Positions 52,965 to 60,658 of a stretch of DNA of 64,000 nt are shown piece by piece. A program made the translations under genes and the position numbers. Source of the DNA: DASXZH01 sp036502005 (GTDB lineage: Bacteria; Armatimonadota; Fimbriimonadia; Fimbriimonadales; Fimbriimonadaceae); NCBI GenBank assembly GCA_036502005.1, contig DASXZH010000083.1:14388-78387 (forward strand). Direction: 5' to 3'. The notes below the pieces were generated by a model. It saw only the letters and a program-made list of their open reading frames with translations. It searched no databases and was not told the DNA's origin. The first letter of the stretch is position 1. The number at the start of each line of letters is the position of its first letter.

Positions 52965-53206
52965 TGGGGAGGGAGTGCGGAGGGCCTGCCAGTTAAAGGG
53001 GCTCGGTCTAGCTTTGCTTGGGTTGCAGGGTAGACGCTTTCCAGGGATGCAACGGCTTGCAGATATAGCCTTTGCCATATGAGCCTGACTCTAACGTTTG
53101 CTTAGTTCGCCCTTACGAGCCCTGGTAGCACCTTCACTACACATCCGTCTATTTCGCGCTACGCACTCTCATCCGGTTGGGTGAAACTGTGCGTCGGGTT
53201 TCCGAA
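52965..53206. other. Spacer between repeat copies A and B, no gene seen
   Basis: This 242-bp segment between inverted copies has no long open frame with protein-like sequence. It might be part of a larger nonautonomous unit A-spacer-B. Confidence 0.4.
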
Positions 53207-53307
53207 GGTCCAAGGGACCGAAGCAAGATAGCCCAGTCATAGCGACTCCGGTCGCGCAGGGCTGGGTTGGCTGGCCCACCACCCAAACAGGTCTGAAGGA
53301 CCGGCAC
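53207..53307 (-). repeat. Structured repeat, copy B (inverted)
   Basis: Reverse complement of copy A, with the third hairpin as GGTCC-CTT-GGACC. It ends 3 bp from the transposase stop codon. Confidence 0.88.
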
Positions 53308-53310
53308 AAC

Positions 53311-53757
53311 CTAATCCCACATGTAGCGTTCATCGTAATCAACCTCGTGCTCATCAAGCAGAGCCCTATACTGCTCCTGAAAACTGCGATGATGATGGTG
53401 CTCCTCCTGCCTCAATATATAGCCGACGATCATTTCTTTTTCGGTCCGGCCAATAGATAACGACGCGTAGCCGTGCTGCCAAGCGAAATTTGGCGATCCC
53501 TGGCCCTTGGCCCACTTACTCGAACCGGTCTTGATCGCCTCTACGATATCGGCCACGCACTCCGTCCGTGAAAGGCACATTAAGATGTGAATGTGATCTG
53601 CGACACCTCCGATTTGAATTGCCGGGCATTTTTCGCTGTTTAATATCCCGGCCGTGTATGCATAAAGCCTTCGTTGGAGATCAGGAGTTATGAAAGGAGT
53701 CCGATTTTTGGTAGAGAAGACGAGGTGAAGCATGTTGTTCGACAGTGATTGGGGCAT
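53311..53757 (-). CDS. IS200/IS605-like Y1 transposase (RAYT-like), 148 aa
   Basis: The product has the HUH motif in GGVADHIHILMCL, the KTGSSKWAKGQGSPNFAWQHGY segment split by the usual pocket, and the catalytic Tyr in VGYILRQEEHHHH. It ends in the family tail EHEVDYDERYMWD. Y1 transposases nick single-stranded DNA at hairpin ends. The gene is intact and is packed between inverted copies of a structured repeat, 3 bp on one side and 10 bp on the other. This may be an IS200-type element with unusual ends or a REP-associated transposase. No TnpB partner is present. Confidence 0.92.
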   Translation of the reverse strand: MPQSLSNNMLHLVFSTKNRTPFITPDLQRRLYAYTAGILNSEKCPAIQIGGVADHIHILMCLSRTECVADIVEAIKTGSSKWAKGQGSPNFAWQHGYASLSIGRTEKEMIVGYILRQEEHHHHRSFQEQYRALLDEHEVDYDERYMWD

Positions 53758-53767
53758 GTTTTATTTT

Positions 53768-53871
53768 GTCACGGTCCTTCAGACCTCCGGAACGGGGTTG
53801 GACGGACGCGACCCAGCCCTGCGCGACCGGAGTCGCTTTGACTGGGCTATCTTGCTTCGGTCCCTTGGACC
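53768..53871 (+). repeat. Structured repeat, copy C
   Basis: This 104-bp copy in the same orientation as A begins 10 bp from the transposase start. Its central 35 bp are almost identical to A and B. Confidence 0.88.
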
Positions 53872-53971
53872 GCCGGAGGCTAGGGGCTTAACCCATAACC
53901 TTTAACTACCGGCTAACATCCCCCTCCCGCTTCCGGGTATATTAAGCGGACAGATTTTTTGAGGACCGCTG

Positions 53972-54106
53972 ATGAAACGAACTTACCAGCCCAATTTGAG
54001 GCACCAACAGACCACGCACGGATTTCGCGTGAGGATGCGCTCCACCAACGGGCGCAATGTACTTAAGCGCAGACGAGCACGTGGCCGAGCGCGCATTTCC
54101 CACTAA
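53972..54106 (+). CDS. rpmH: 50S ribosomal protein L34
   Basis: The 44-aa protein reads [40 protein letters not shown] and RISH, the complete L34 sequence. It is highly basic. A GAGG site lies 7 bases before the ATG. It is followed by rnpA in an overlapping arrangement. dnaA, its common upstream neighbour, is not present; instead the transposase island lies there. Confidence 0.97.
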   Translation: MKRTYQPNLRHQQTTHGFRVRMRSTNGRNVLKRRRARGRARISH

Positions 54107-54452
54107 AGATTCGATTAGCAGAGGACCTTCTAAGAGTCGGTTCGAAGAAGTTTATCGGGACGGGAAACGGGCCGCTGGAAGCTTTTGCCGCATTTCTGCA
54201 TTACCTGGCAAAGGTCTAATCGGTATTGCTACGAGTCGCAAGATTGGGACAAAGCCGGCGAGGAACAAAGTGCGCAGGCGATTTCGAGAAGCCCTAAGAT
54301 TGTGCTCGGACTGCATCGAAACGCGCCTCGATTATGTAGTAGTTATCGGAATTGCGGGGGCGAAGGCATCTTTACCGGAGCTTTCAGCCGACGCGAAGCC
54401 TTTGCTAACGGATTTAAGCTTGAGATGGGCAAACGGGTCGGAGTCTTTTTGA
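54057..54452 (+). CDS. rnpA: Ribonuclease P protein component
   Basis: The 131-aa protein binds the RNase P RNA and helps process tRNA 5' ends. It shows [20 protein letters not shown] near the N-terminus and the conserved RNR box in [17 protein letters not shown]. The annotated ATG lies inside rpmH in another frame, a 50-bp overlap. No ATG, GTG or TTG occurs in frame between the rpmH stop and the first conserved residues, so some overlap is necessary. It resembles the rpmH-rnpA overlap known from Thermus. Confidence 0.9.
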   Translation: MYLSADEHVAERAFPTKDSISRGPSKSRFEEVYRDGKRAAGSFCRISALPGKGLIGIATSRKIGTKPARNKVRRRFREALRLCSDCIETRLDYVVVIGIAGAKASLPELSADAKPLLTDLSLRWANGSESF

Positions 54453-54640
54453 TTAGGGCATACATGGTAACCAGGCGCGCGGTTCTTCCTGGAGCGTGGT
54501 GCCGTTATCAGCCCACCTGCTCTCGATACACCCTGGAAGCGATCCAAAAATATGGTCTGCTTAAAGGAAGTTGGCTTGGGCTAAAGCGAATTATGCGATG
54601 CCATCCGGGCCACCCCGGCGGATACGATCCCGTTCCCTAA
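54425..54640 (+). CDS. yidD: Membrane protein insertion efficiency factor YidD
   Basis: From the ATG at 54425 the 71-aa product shows [20 protein letters not shown] and [18 protein letters not shown], the three-Cys YidD signature. It is a peripheral inner-membrane protein that assists YidC. The start overlaps rnpA by 28 bp. The longer frame (from 54185) is antisense-free but runs wholly through rnpA and is not conserved. Confidence 0.93.
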   Translation: MGKRVGVFLIRAYMVTRRAVLPGAWCRYQPTCSRYTLEAIQKYGLLKGSWLGLKRIMRCHPGHPGGYDPVP

Positions 54641-54652
54641 CCTTTCTAACAC

Positions 54653-56188
54653 ATGAGTAAAGCAGCCCCTGCCCAAGCACCTAAGCAAAACATGATGTCA
54701 ACCATTATGTTGATGATCGCCCTCTTCCTTGGCGTTAACTTGATGTGCAATAAACAAAGCACTCAAGAGGATCCCCGGACCGAAGCCCAGATCGTTACCG
54801 CCATCCAGCAACAAGCTGGGGTCGTTCGGAGCACGGCTGCGAAGGACCACATCACCATTAGCGATGCGGTTAAGGCACTAAAGGAAAGCACGCTAAAAAG
54901 CGATAGCATTACCGACCTCATTTCGCCGCACCCGCAGTTAAGCGCCAAAGAAGATTTGGACCAGATGCACCTGCTTGATGACCTCGGAATGGATTTCAGC
55001 ATCAGGGGTGTGGAAGGCGCCTACGAAACCCAGATCGACGCCATAAAGGGCATGTCGGTTGCCGATAAGCAAGATTTAAAGATCAAAGCGCAGATGGTGG
55101 AGATGCATACGCTTATCGTGGCCGCTGCTGAGCGCCACGAAATGCAGAGAGTCGTTTCTGCGGCAGGCATTCTTATGCCCCTTGAGCGGGGTTACGATAG
55201 CAAGCCCATTTGGCAACAACCTGTACCAGTAGCCTCGACCAAACTCTATCCCGCCAGCCTAGCAACGCCTGCCCAACTGACGAATGACCTGAACACTTTA
55301 TCAACCGAACTTGGCAAGAGCTCGCCAGTTTGGGGCTTTTTCCCTGGTTACCAATTTGTGGACTGGGTCGTTCACCTAACCGGCGCCAATTCAGGGTTAA
55401 GCTATTGGCTTACCGCTCTGCTGATGGCGTTCTTCGTCCGAGGCGTCATCTACCCAGTTTCACAACGGCAAATGATGTGGTCCCGAAAAATGCAGCAGCT
55501 TACGCCGCTCGTCAATGAGATCAAAGCCGAATACAAGAACAAGCCAAACCAAACGGCGGCCCAACAAGAAATTTCTCAACGAACCATGGCTCTTTACAAG
55601 GAGTACGGCATGAATCCGTTGGCTGGGTGCGTCCCCGCCTTCATTCAGATGCCGCTGTTCTTACTTGTCTACGACTCCATGCTGAACTACCGGTTTGAGT
55701 TCCAAAAAGGCACGTTCCTTTGGATCAATCCCAGCACCAGCGCTTTGAGCCATGGATTTTTTGCCCGCAATCTCGGAGAAAAGGACTACGTTCTGATCAT
55801 CATCTACGCGATCTCGATGGTCACCACCGCGTTACTCACGCCCGTTACCGATCCAACCAACATGAAACAGCAGCGGATCATGGGTGTGTCGGTTTCCGGT
55901 TTCTTCGGTATCATGATGTTCTTCTGGCCGGTGCCATCCGCGTTTATCCTTTACTGGATCTTCACGAACATATTGGCTACCGCTCAGTCTTTACGATCCT
56001 ACCGCTTACCATTACCGCCGCTCGTAAAGGTGAACGCGCCAAACGGAGGGGTTTACCCCATCGCTGGCACCATCCCCGGTCCATCCAAAGAAGGCAAGTT
56101 GAACGGAGCCGCCACAAACGGAACCCTCAACGGCAAACCCAAGAGCACCGGAACTCCAAAAATCCACAAACCCAGAAAAAAGAAGTAA
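54653..56188 (+). CDS. yidC: Membrane protein insertase YidC
   Basis: The 511-aa protein has an N-terminal membrane segment (STIMLMIALFLGVNLMC), a large helical periplasmic part (about 40-250), and a C-terminal Oxa1 core with five segments. The core includes the conserved MNPLAGCVPAFIQMPLFLL loop and TNMKQQRIMGVSVSGFFGIM. A basic tail (KIHKPRKKK) probably contacts the ribosome. It inserts inner-membrane proteins with or without SecYEG. It lies 12 bp after yidD. Confidence 0.95.
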   Translation: MSKAAPAQAPKQNMMSTIMLMIALFLGVNLMCNKQSTQEDPRTEAQIVTAIQQQAGVVRSTAAKDHITISDAVKALKESTLKSDSITDLISPHPQLSAKEDLDQMHLLDDLGMDFSIRGVEGAYETQIDAIKGMSVADKQDLKIKAQMVEMHTLIVAAAERHEMQRVVSAAGILMPLERGYDSKPIWQQPVPVASTKLYPASLATPAQLTNDLNTLSTELGKSSPVWGFFPGYQFVDWVVHLTGANSGLSYWLTALLMAFFVRGVIYPVSQRQMMWSRKMQQLTPLVNEIKAEYKNKPNQTAAQQEISQRTMALYKEYGMNPLAGCVPAFIQMPLFLLVYDSMLNYRFEFQKGTFLWINPSTSALSHGFFARNLGEKDYVLIIIYAISMVTTALLTPVTDPTNMKQQRIMGVSVSGFFGIMMFFWPVPSAFILYWIFTNILATAQSLRSYRLPLPPLVKVNAPNGGVYPIAGTIPGPSKEGKLNGAATNGTLNGKPKSTGTPKIHKPRKKK

Positions 56189-56995
56189 ATGCAAACAATC
56201 GAAACCACTGGCAAATCGGTAAAAGAGGCGACCGATGCAGCCGCAAAAAAGTTAGGCGCGCCCGCAGACCAACTGAAAGTCACCGTTCTTGAACAGCACA
56301 AGGGGCTGTTTGGTAAAGCGACAGTCCGCATCAAAGCTGAGTTGGAATCAGCTCCCGCCTCCGCTGCTGTCGAGGCTCCGGTGGTAGAGGAAGCGAAGCC
56401 GGCAAAGGCGCCGAAAGCTCCGAAAGCACCCAAACCTGAGCCCGTTGCTGAAGCTCCCGCTGCTGAAGAGGCTGCACCTGCCGAAGCGGAGGAAACGGAG
56501 GAGAAAGGCGGACGTGAAGAGCGAGTTCATGCCGATGCCACTGAGGAGGATGCGAACCGCATCCACGGTCTTTTGGAAAGCATTCTAAAGGCTGGAAACC
56601 TGGAAGTTACGGCCAAGGTGACGGGCACCAGCGGCCGCTATGTAAACGTCGAATTGGATGGCCGCGATGTGGCTTTCCTCGTTGGCAAACATGGCGAAGT
56701 GCTCAACGCGCTTCAGTATGTTCTCAACATTATTTCGAACCAGCAGCTTAATAACGGGATCCGCGCGACTCTCGATGGCAACAACTATCGCCATCGCCGC
56801 GAGGAAGCCCTAACCAAGCTTGCTACGCGCATTGCCGACGAAGTAAAGGCACGCGGCGAAGAGGCTGTGCTGGATGCACTTCCCGCTTTCGAGCGCAGAA
56901 TTGTGCATAAAGCTCTTTCAGATTATGAGGGAGTTGCAACGTATAGCGAAGGCGAAGAGCCTACGCGGCGCGTCGTTATTGCACCGGCTAACTAG
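56189..56995 (+). CDS. jag: Jag/KhpB RNA-binding protein
   Basis: The 268-aa product has a Jag-N domain (QTIETTGKSVKEATDAAAKK), an Ala/Pro/Glu-rich linker (about 60-110), a KH domain (VNVELDGRDVAFLVGKHGEV) and an R3H domain (FERRIVHKALSDYEGVATYS). KhpB binds RNA and in Gram-positive bacteria influences cell elongation and division. The ATG follows the yidC stop with no gap. The linker is longer than in most homologues. Confidence 0.93.
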   Translation: MQTIETTGKSVKEATDAAAKKLGAPADQLKVTVLEQHKGLFGKATVRIKAELESAPASAAVEAPVVEEAKPAKAPKAPKAPKPEPVAEAPAAEEAAPAEAEETEEKGGREERVHADATEEDANRIHGLLESILKAGNLEVTAKVTGTSGRYVNVELDGRDVAFLVGKHGEVLNALQYVLNIISNQQLNNGIRATLDGNNYRHRREEALTKLATRIADEVKARGEEAVLDALPAFERRIVHKALSDYEGVATYSEGEEPTRRVVIAPAN

Positions 56996-57008
56996 CCTAC
57001 GTCATTTC

Positions 57009-57034
57009 AGGGGAGCCAAAATACTCCCCTTTTT
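57009..57034 (+). terminator. Rho-independent terminator after jag
   Basis: AGGGGAG and CTCCCCT pair around 8 bases and are followed by T5. It ends the rpmH-jag unit 18 bp before the next ATG. Confidence 0.8.
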
Positions 57035-57052
57035 AGCACGTTTCCAGGGTTC

Positions 57053-58000
57053 ATGGCTTCAAATTCGAACACGTCTGTCCGCAAACCTCGACCCCTTAAG
57101 CGGGGCGACCTCGTCGAGATCGTCACGCCGGCCTCGCCTTTGGACGTCAGCAAGGTTGACGACGTTACAAAGCTCTTATTGGCGCAAGGCTATCGCGTTC
57201 GCTTAGGTGAACACGCCTTAGAAAGGGACTCTTATCTGGCCGGTTCCGATCAAGATCGGGCCCAAGATCTACAAGGTGCATTTGCCGATCCCGAGGTTGC
57301 CGCCGTTCTCTGCTCACGCGGTGGATATGGGTGCGCGCGACTGTTTCCTTATCTGGATTTGGACGCCATGGCATCTTCAGGAAAGATGTTTCTTGGTTTT
57401 AGCGATATCACCACCCTGCATTTGGCCCTGAATCGAAGGGGGTTGCCCACCGTTCACGCGCCCATGGCTATCACTCTTTCCGTACCGCGCGAGCACTGGG
57501 TGTTGCAATCCTTCCTCCGCGTCTTGCGCGGCGAAATGGTGGTACCGGCCGATGCTCCCGGGGGCACGACCATTGTTGGAGGAACCGCCGAAGGAGTGGT
57601 GACGGGAGGTTGCATGTGCTTACTTACCGACAGCCTGGCAACAGCCGATGCCCTTGATGCAACAGGCAAGATTTTGATTTTGGAGGACGTGGACGAAGCG
57701 CCCCACCGGGTCGACGCCATGCTCACCCATATGCTCAACTCGGGCATTTTGCAGAGCGCGGCCGGCATTGTGATGGGTGAAATGACCCGGACAGACGAGA
57801 AAGCCGACCAAACCATCGGGCCTCGGCCATGGCAAGATATCGTTATCGAAAGGATCCAGCCGCTTGGAATTCCGTTCATAATCGGGTATCCCTTCGGGCA
57901 TATGCCAAATATGCTCAGTCTGCCTTTGGGAATCAAGGCGGTTCTCAACGCGGACGAGGGGATGCTCACTTATACGGAAGATCTATGCGAAAGCGATTAG
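57053..58000 (+). CDS. S66-family LD-carboxypeptidase-like protein
   Basis: The 315-aa product has the LdcA/MccF layout: LKRGDLVEIVTPASPLDVSK, then VAAVLCSRGGYGCARLFPYL, the Ser nucleophile in GFSDITTLHLA, the catalytic Glu in LILEDVDEAPHRVD, and the His in YPFGHMPNM. LD-carboxypeptidases trim tetrapeptides during murein recycling; MccF relatives act on peptide antibiotics. There is no signal peptide, which fits a cytosolic recycling role. Its last 16 bp overlap the next gene. Confidence 0.88.
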   Translation: MASNSNTSVRKPRPLKRGDLVEIVTPASPLDVSKVDDVTKLLLAQGYRVRLGEHALERDSYLAGSDQDRAQDLQGAFADPEVAAVLCSRGGYGCARLFPYLDLDAMASSGKMFLGFSDITTLHLALNRRGLPTVHAPMAITLSVPREHWVLQSFLRVLRGEMVVPADAPGGTTIVGGTAEGVVTGGCMCLLTDSLATADALDATGKILILEDVDEAPHRVDAMLTHMLNSGILQSAAGIVMGEMTRTDEKADQTIGPRPWQDIVIERIQPLGIPFIIGYPFGHMPNMLSLPLGIKAVLNADEGMLTYTEDLCESD

Positions 58001-59373
58001 CTCTTGTCTTTCTCGCGCTCTGCGCAACTTGCGCCCAAGCCCAGGTCTGGGAAAAATATCTCGCGCCGGGCCTCACTTACCGCATGGAAGTAGAGGCCGC
58101 TCTTCCACGCACGATCCACGCCCTTCACTTCGATTTGCACTCAAATGCGGTTCATTTTGAGCCCGAGCTTGGCCAATTAAAGGTTTACAACGACGACAAA
58201 ACCAAGGGGCGTGCCACGATCTCTGATTTGGTGAAGAAGACGGGCGCTATAGCCGGAATCAACGCTTCCTTTTTCCCTTACACGGGCCGCCCCTATGGAC
58301 TTATGATTCACAACGGCGAGCTTATCAGCACACCCTATCCAAACCGGCCGCAGTTCGGCTGGGGTCCCGATGGAATCGCTGTTCTGGGAAGCGTGACGCT
58401 TGCTGCCGACTTGAAAATGGCCGATGGCAGCGTTTTTACCCTGGATAGCATTAACGACGAGGCGAAGCCGAACTGGCTTTGCCTGGACACCGATACGGGC
58501 GGTTACGCGCTAACTAAACCGGGCACGGGTGCCTGCGCCATCGTTCACATGCTTGGCGGCCCTTTAAAGCCGGATGGAGACGCGGAGGTTGAAGTTGAGG
58601 GCATCTATGATAACACCGCTCTGATGCCGATCCAAAAAGGCAACGCGGCCCTTATGGCAACCGGAACAAAAACTTCGATTGTGGATGGCTTAAAGCCGGG
58701 GCAGCGGCTCACGATTCAAACCAAAACTACCGGCTTGGATTGGAAGAAATTCTCCAATACTGTTGGGGGCGGCCCGGTTCTACTCAATCACGGGCAAAAG
58801 ATCGTGGACTGGAGCGCAGAGGGTTTTGACAAGGATTTCTCTCTGAAGCGACACCCTCGGTCGGCGATCGGGATCGATGGGCACGGCGGGCTGTGGCTGG
58901 TCGCCGTCGATGGGCGACAATCGGAAAGCGCGGGCGCCACTTTGGATGAGATGGCCGATATCATGGCTCGTTTGGGCTGCCAAGAAGCCATGAACCTGGA
59001 CGGCGGCGGAAGCACGACCTTGAACATTCTGGGCGTGACCGTAAATCGTCCGAGCGATAACGTGGAACGCGAAGTGGCCAACGCGGTTCTTTTCTTCGGG
59101 CCTCTTCCTGGCAAGGATGACGCCGACATGATCATCAAAACGCCTAGCGCGTTAAAAAACGGCGACAAGGTTTTTATGAGGGTTGTTAAGTCCGATGGCA
59201 CGATCGTGCCGGACTCCGAGATTCTATGGGCCGCCAACGGCGCGGGCTGGATCGACCAAGGCGGACTGCTTCACGTGGACAAGGCAGGAACGGTTGCCTT
59301 GAGCGCGTTCGTGCACGGCAAGATTCTCACCTCAAGCTTGATCACGGATGCGGCTGCGGTTAATCACAAATGA
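57985..59373 (+). CDS. Secreted phosphodiester glycosidase (NAGPA/DUF2233) family protein
   Basis: From the ATG at 57985 the 462-aa product has a signal peptide (LALVFLALCATCAQAQ) and the NAGPA domain: GINASFFPYTGRPYGLMIHN, then RHPRSAIGIDGHGGLWLVAV, then MARLGCQEAMNLDGGGSTTL. Enzymes of this fold cleave GlcNAc-phosphodiesters in the envelope. A small C-terminal beta domain is present. The frame is open from 57829 inside the peptidase gene, but the signal peptide fixes the start. Overlap with the peptidase suggests coupled expression in wall-glycan metabolism. Confidence 0.85.
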   Translation: MRKRLALVFLALCATCAQAQVWEKYLAPGLTYRMEVEAALPRTIHALHFDLHSNAVHFEPELGQLKVYNDDKTKGRATISDLVKKTGAIAGINASFFPYTGRPYGLMIHNGELISTPYPNRPQFGWGPDGIAVLGSVTLAADLKMADGSVFTLDSINDEAKPNWLCLDTDTGGYALTKPGTGACAIVHMLGGPLKPDGDAEVEVEGIYDNTALMPIQKGNAALMATGTKTSIVDGLKPGQRLTIQTKTTGLDWKKFSNTVGGGPVLLNHGQKIVDWSAEGFDKDFSLKRHPRSAIGIDGHGGLWLVAVDGRQSESAGATLDEMADIMARLGCQEAMNLDGGGSTTLNILGVTVNRPSDNVEREVANAVLFFGPLPGKDDADMIIKTPSALKNGDKVFMRVVKSDGTIVPDSEILWAANGAGWIDQGGLLHVDKAGTVALSAFVHGKILTSSLITDAAAVNHK

Positions 59374-59374
59374 G

Positions 59375-60187
59375 TTAAAAGATGGTGCCGCTCAAAGTAA
59401 GACGAACTGAGAGCGCCCCATTTGATCCTTGCCGTATTGCGGTTAGCAGAAGCCTCTGCCCTGGCGCGAGAATGAAGTTCTGCTTTTGAGCCCGAAATGC
59501 GGTTCCGATGCTATAAGTTGCTATGGCAGGCTCCGCAAAGGAACCTGTAGTCGTGAAGGTTCCTGGGCTTCCTGATACCGGCGACTGGGTGTAGCATCGA
59601 ACATAAGTGAAAGGCACGGCTTCGGTGCTGTTGGTGAGGTTCACAAAACATACATCTGTGATTAGCTGGCTGTGGGCAGAAGTATTAGTATATGAGCCAG
59701 CAACTGTGGTTGTTGTGCTGCCTGCCATTAACTCAATATCCCCCATCCAGTCCACCGATGTAGTTTTGGGAGTTGTATATCCCTCCAAGGTCGCCTGGGC
59801 TACATAATTCGAACCTCCGATTGGACTTAATTCGATGTCATCTCCCGGTTGAAGGACGAACTTGAAAGGCGCAGTTGAATCGGAATTGACGACTCCGCTA
59901 GGGTCAGCAAACAGGACAGCATCTCCTGTTCTTAGGCCATTGGTTTCACTTAGGATATAGATGAACGATGAGGGTGTATAAGAGCCTCCACTAAGCGATC
60001 CTTGTACATAAGCTACCTGCGTGAGGGTTAGAACCGTCGTCCCAGTGTTCTTATAGTCCGCTATGCCACTTGCACCTACAGTTAAGAGCTTCTGAAAAGG
60101 AGTGGATCCCGAAGGCGCTTGAGCTGACGCGGTGCTGGCGGCCAAGGCACACGAAAGGGCCGTGAGGAGCCAAATCCATTTTTTCAT
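59375..60187 (-). CDS. Secreted protein of unknown function, 270 aa
   Basis: The product has a signal peptide (IWLLTALSCALAASTASAQ) and a beta-rich mature part dominated by Thr, Ser and Gly (NTGTTVLTLTQVAYVQGSLS, then EAVPFTYVRCYTQSPVSGS). It could be a surface or spore-coat-like jelly-roll protein. CATAAT lies 6 bases before its ATG. Its stop is 1 bp from the convergent glycosidase stop. Confidence 0.6.
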   Translation of the reverse strand: MKKWIWLLTALSCALAASTASAQAPSGSTPFQKLLTVGASGIADYKNTGTTVLTLTQVAYVQGSLSGGSYTPSSFIYILSETNGLRTGDAVLFADPSGVVNSDSTAPFKFVLQPGDDIELSPIGGSNYVAQATLEGYTTPKTTSVDWMGDIELMAGSTTTTVAGSYTNTSAHSQLITDVCFVNLTNSTEAVPFTYVRCYTQSPVSGSPGTFTTTGSFAEPAIATYSIGTAFRAQKQNFILAPGQRLLLTAIRQGSNGALSVRLTLSGTIF

Positions 60188-60193
60188 TGCTCT

Positions 60194-60199
60194 ATTATG
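60194..60199 (-). promoter_or_regulatory. -10 element CATAAT
   Basis: On the minus strand CATAAT ends 6 bases before the ATG at 60187, between this gene and the tRNA-Gly pair. Confidence 0.5.
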
Positions 60200-60208
60200 G
60201 TTTAGATC

Positions 60209-60283
60209 TGGAGCGGGCGACGAGACTCGAACTCGCAGCCTTGACCTTGGGAAGGTCCTGCCCTACCATTGGGCCACGCCCGC
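60209..60283 (-). tRNA. tRNA-Gly (CCC)
   Basis: On the minus strand the acceptor GCGGGCG pairs with CGCCCGC. The anticodon stem GGACC/GGTCA-type encloses TTCCCAA (anticodon CCC). The T arm is GCGAG-TTCGAGT-CTCGT, and the CCA end is encoded (60209-60211). Confidence 0.93.
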
Positions 60284-60293
60284 TCATTTTTTC

Positions 60294-60367
60294 TGGAGCG
60301 GGCGGCGAGAATCGAACTCGCATGGCCAGCTTGGAAGGCTGGAGCTTTACCACTAAGCTACGCCCGC
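60294..60367 (-). tRNA. tRNA-Gly (TCC)
   Basis: On the minus strand the acceptor GCGGGCG pairs with CGCCCGC. The anticodon stem CCAGC/GCTGG encloses CTTCCAA (anticodon TCC). The T arm is GCGAG-TTCGATT-CTCGC and CCA is encoded. It lies 10 bp upstream of the CCC isoacceptor, in the same transcription unit. Confidence 0.94.
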
Positions 60368-60396
60368 AGAAGAATTAATGGTACCCAACAGGGACC

Positions 60397-60609
60397 AGGT
60401 GATAGGTGAAAAGTGAAAGGTGATAAGGGGAAGAAGGTTTCTATGTTTCTCATCTGCCAGCCCGTTCCAAGGGTCCGATGCCCCTACTCGCAGCTCACAT
60501 GCCCATTCAGTTAGCAGAACACGCTTTTGTCGAGGCTCGCTAGCCTGGTTCGCGGACTCACTCCGCTTAAAAGGGCACAAAGGGCATGACCCCACACCTA
60601 TCACCTATC
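60397..60609. repeat. Inverted heptanucleotide arrays, AGGTGAN type, around a geneless spacer
   Basis: AGGTGAT, AGGTGAA, AAGTGAA and AGGTGAT occupy 60397-60424. Two ACCTATC units in the opposite sense occupy 60596-60609. The 171 bp between them hold no gene. Confidence 0.8.
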
Positions 60610-60658
60610 ATCCGCGGAGCGCGCGGGCGTATAAAAGGTACAAACAAAGAGCGAAACA

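Noticed and set aside
53169..53357. 62-codon minus-strand frame next to the transposase
   Set aside because: It lies mainly in repeat copy B and has no protein-like features.
53900..54000. Replication origin beside rpmH
   Set aside because: No dnaA gene and no cluster of DnaA boxes was seen; the region upstream is the transposase island.
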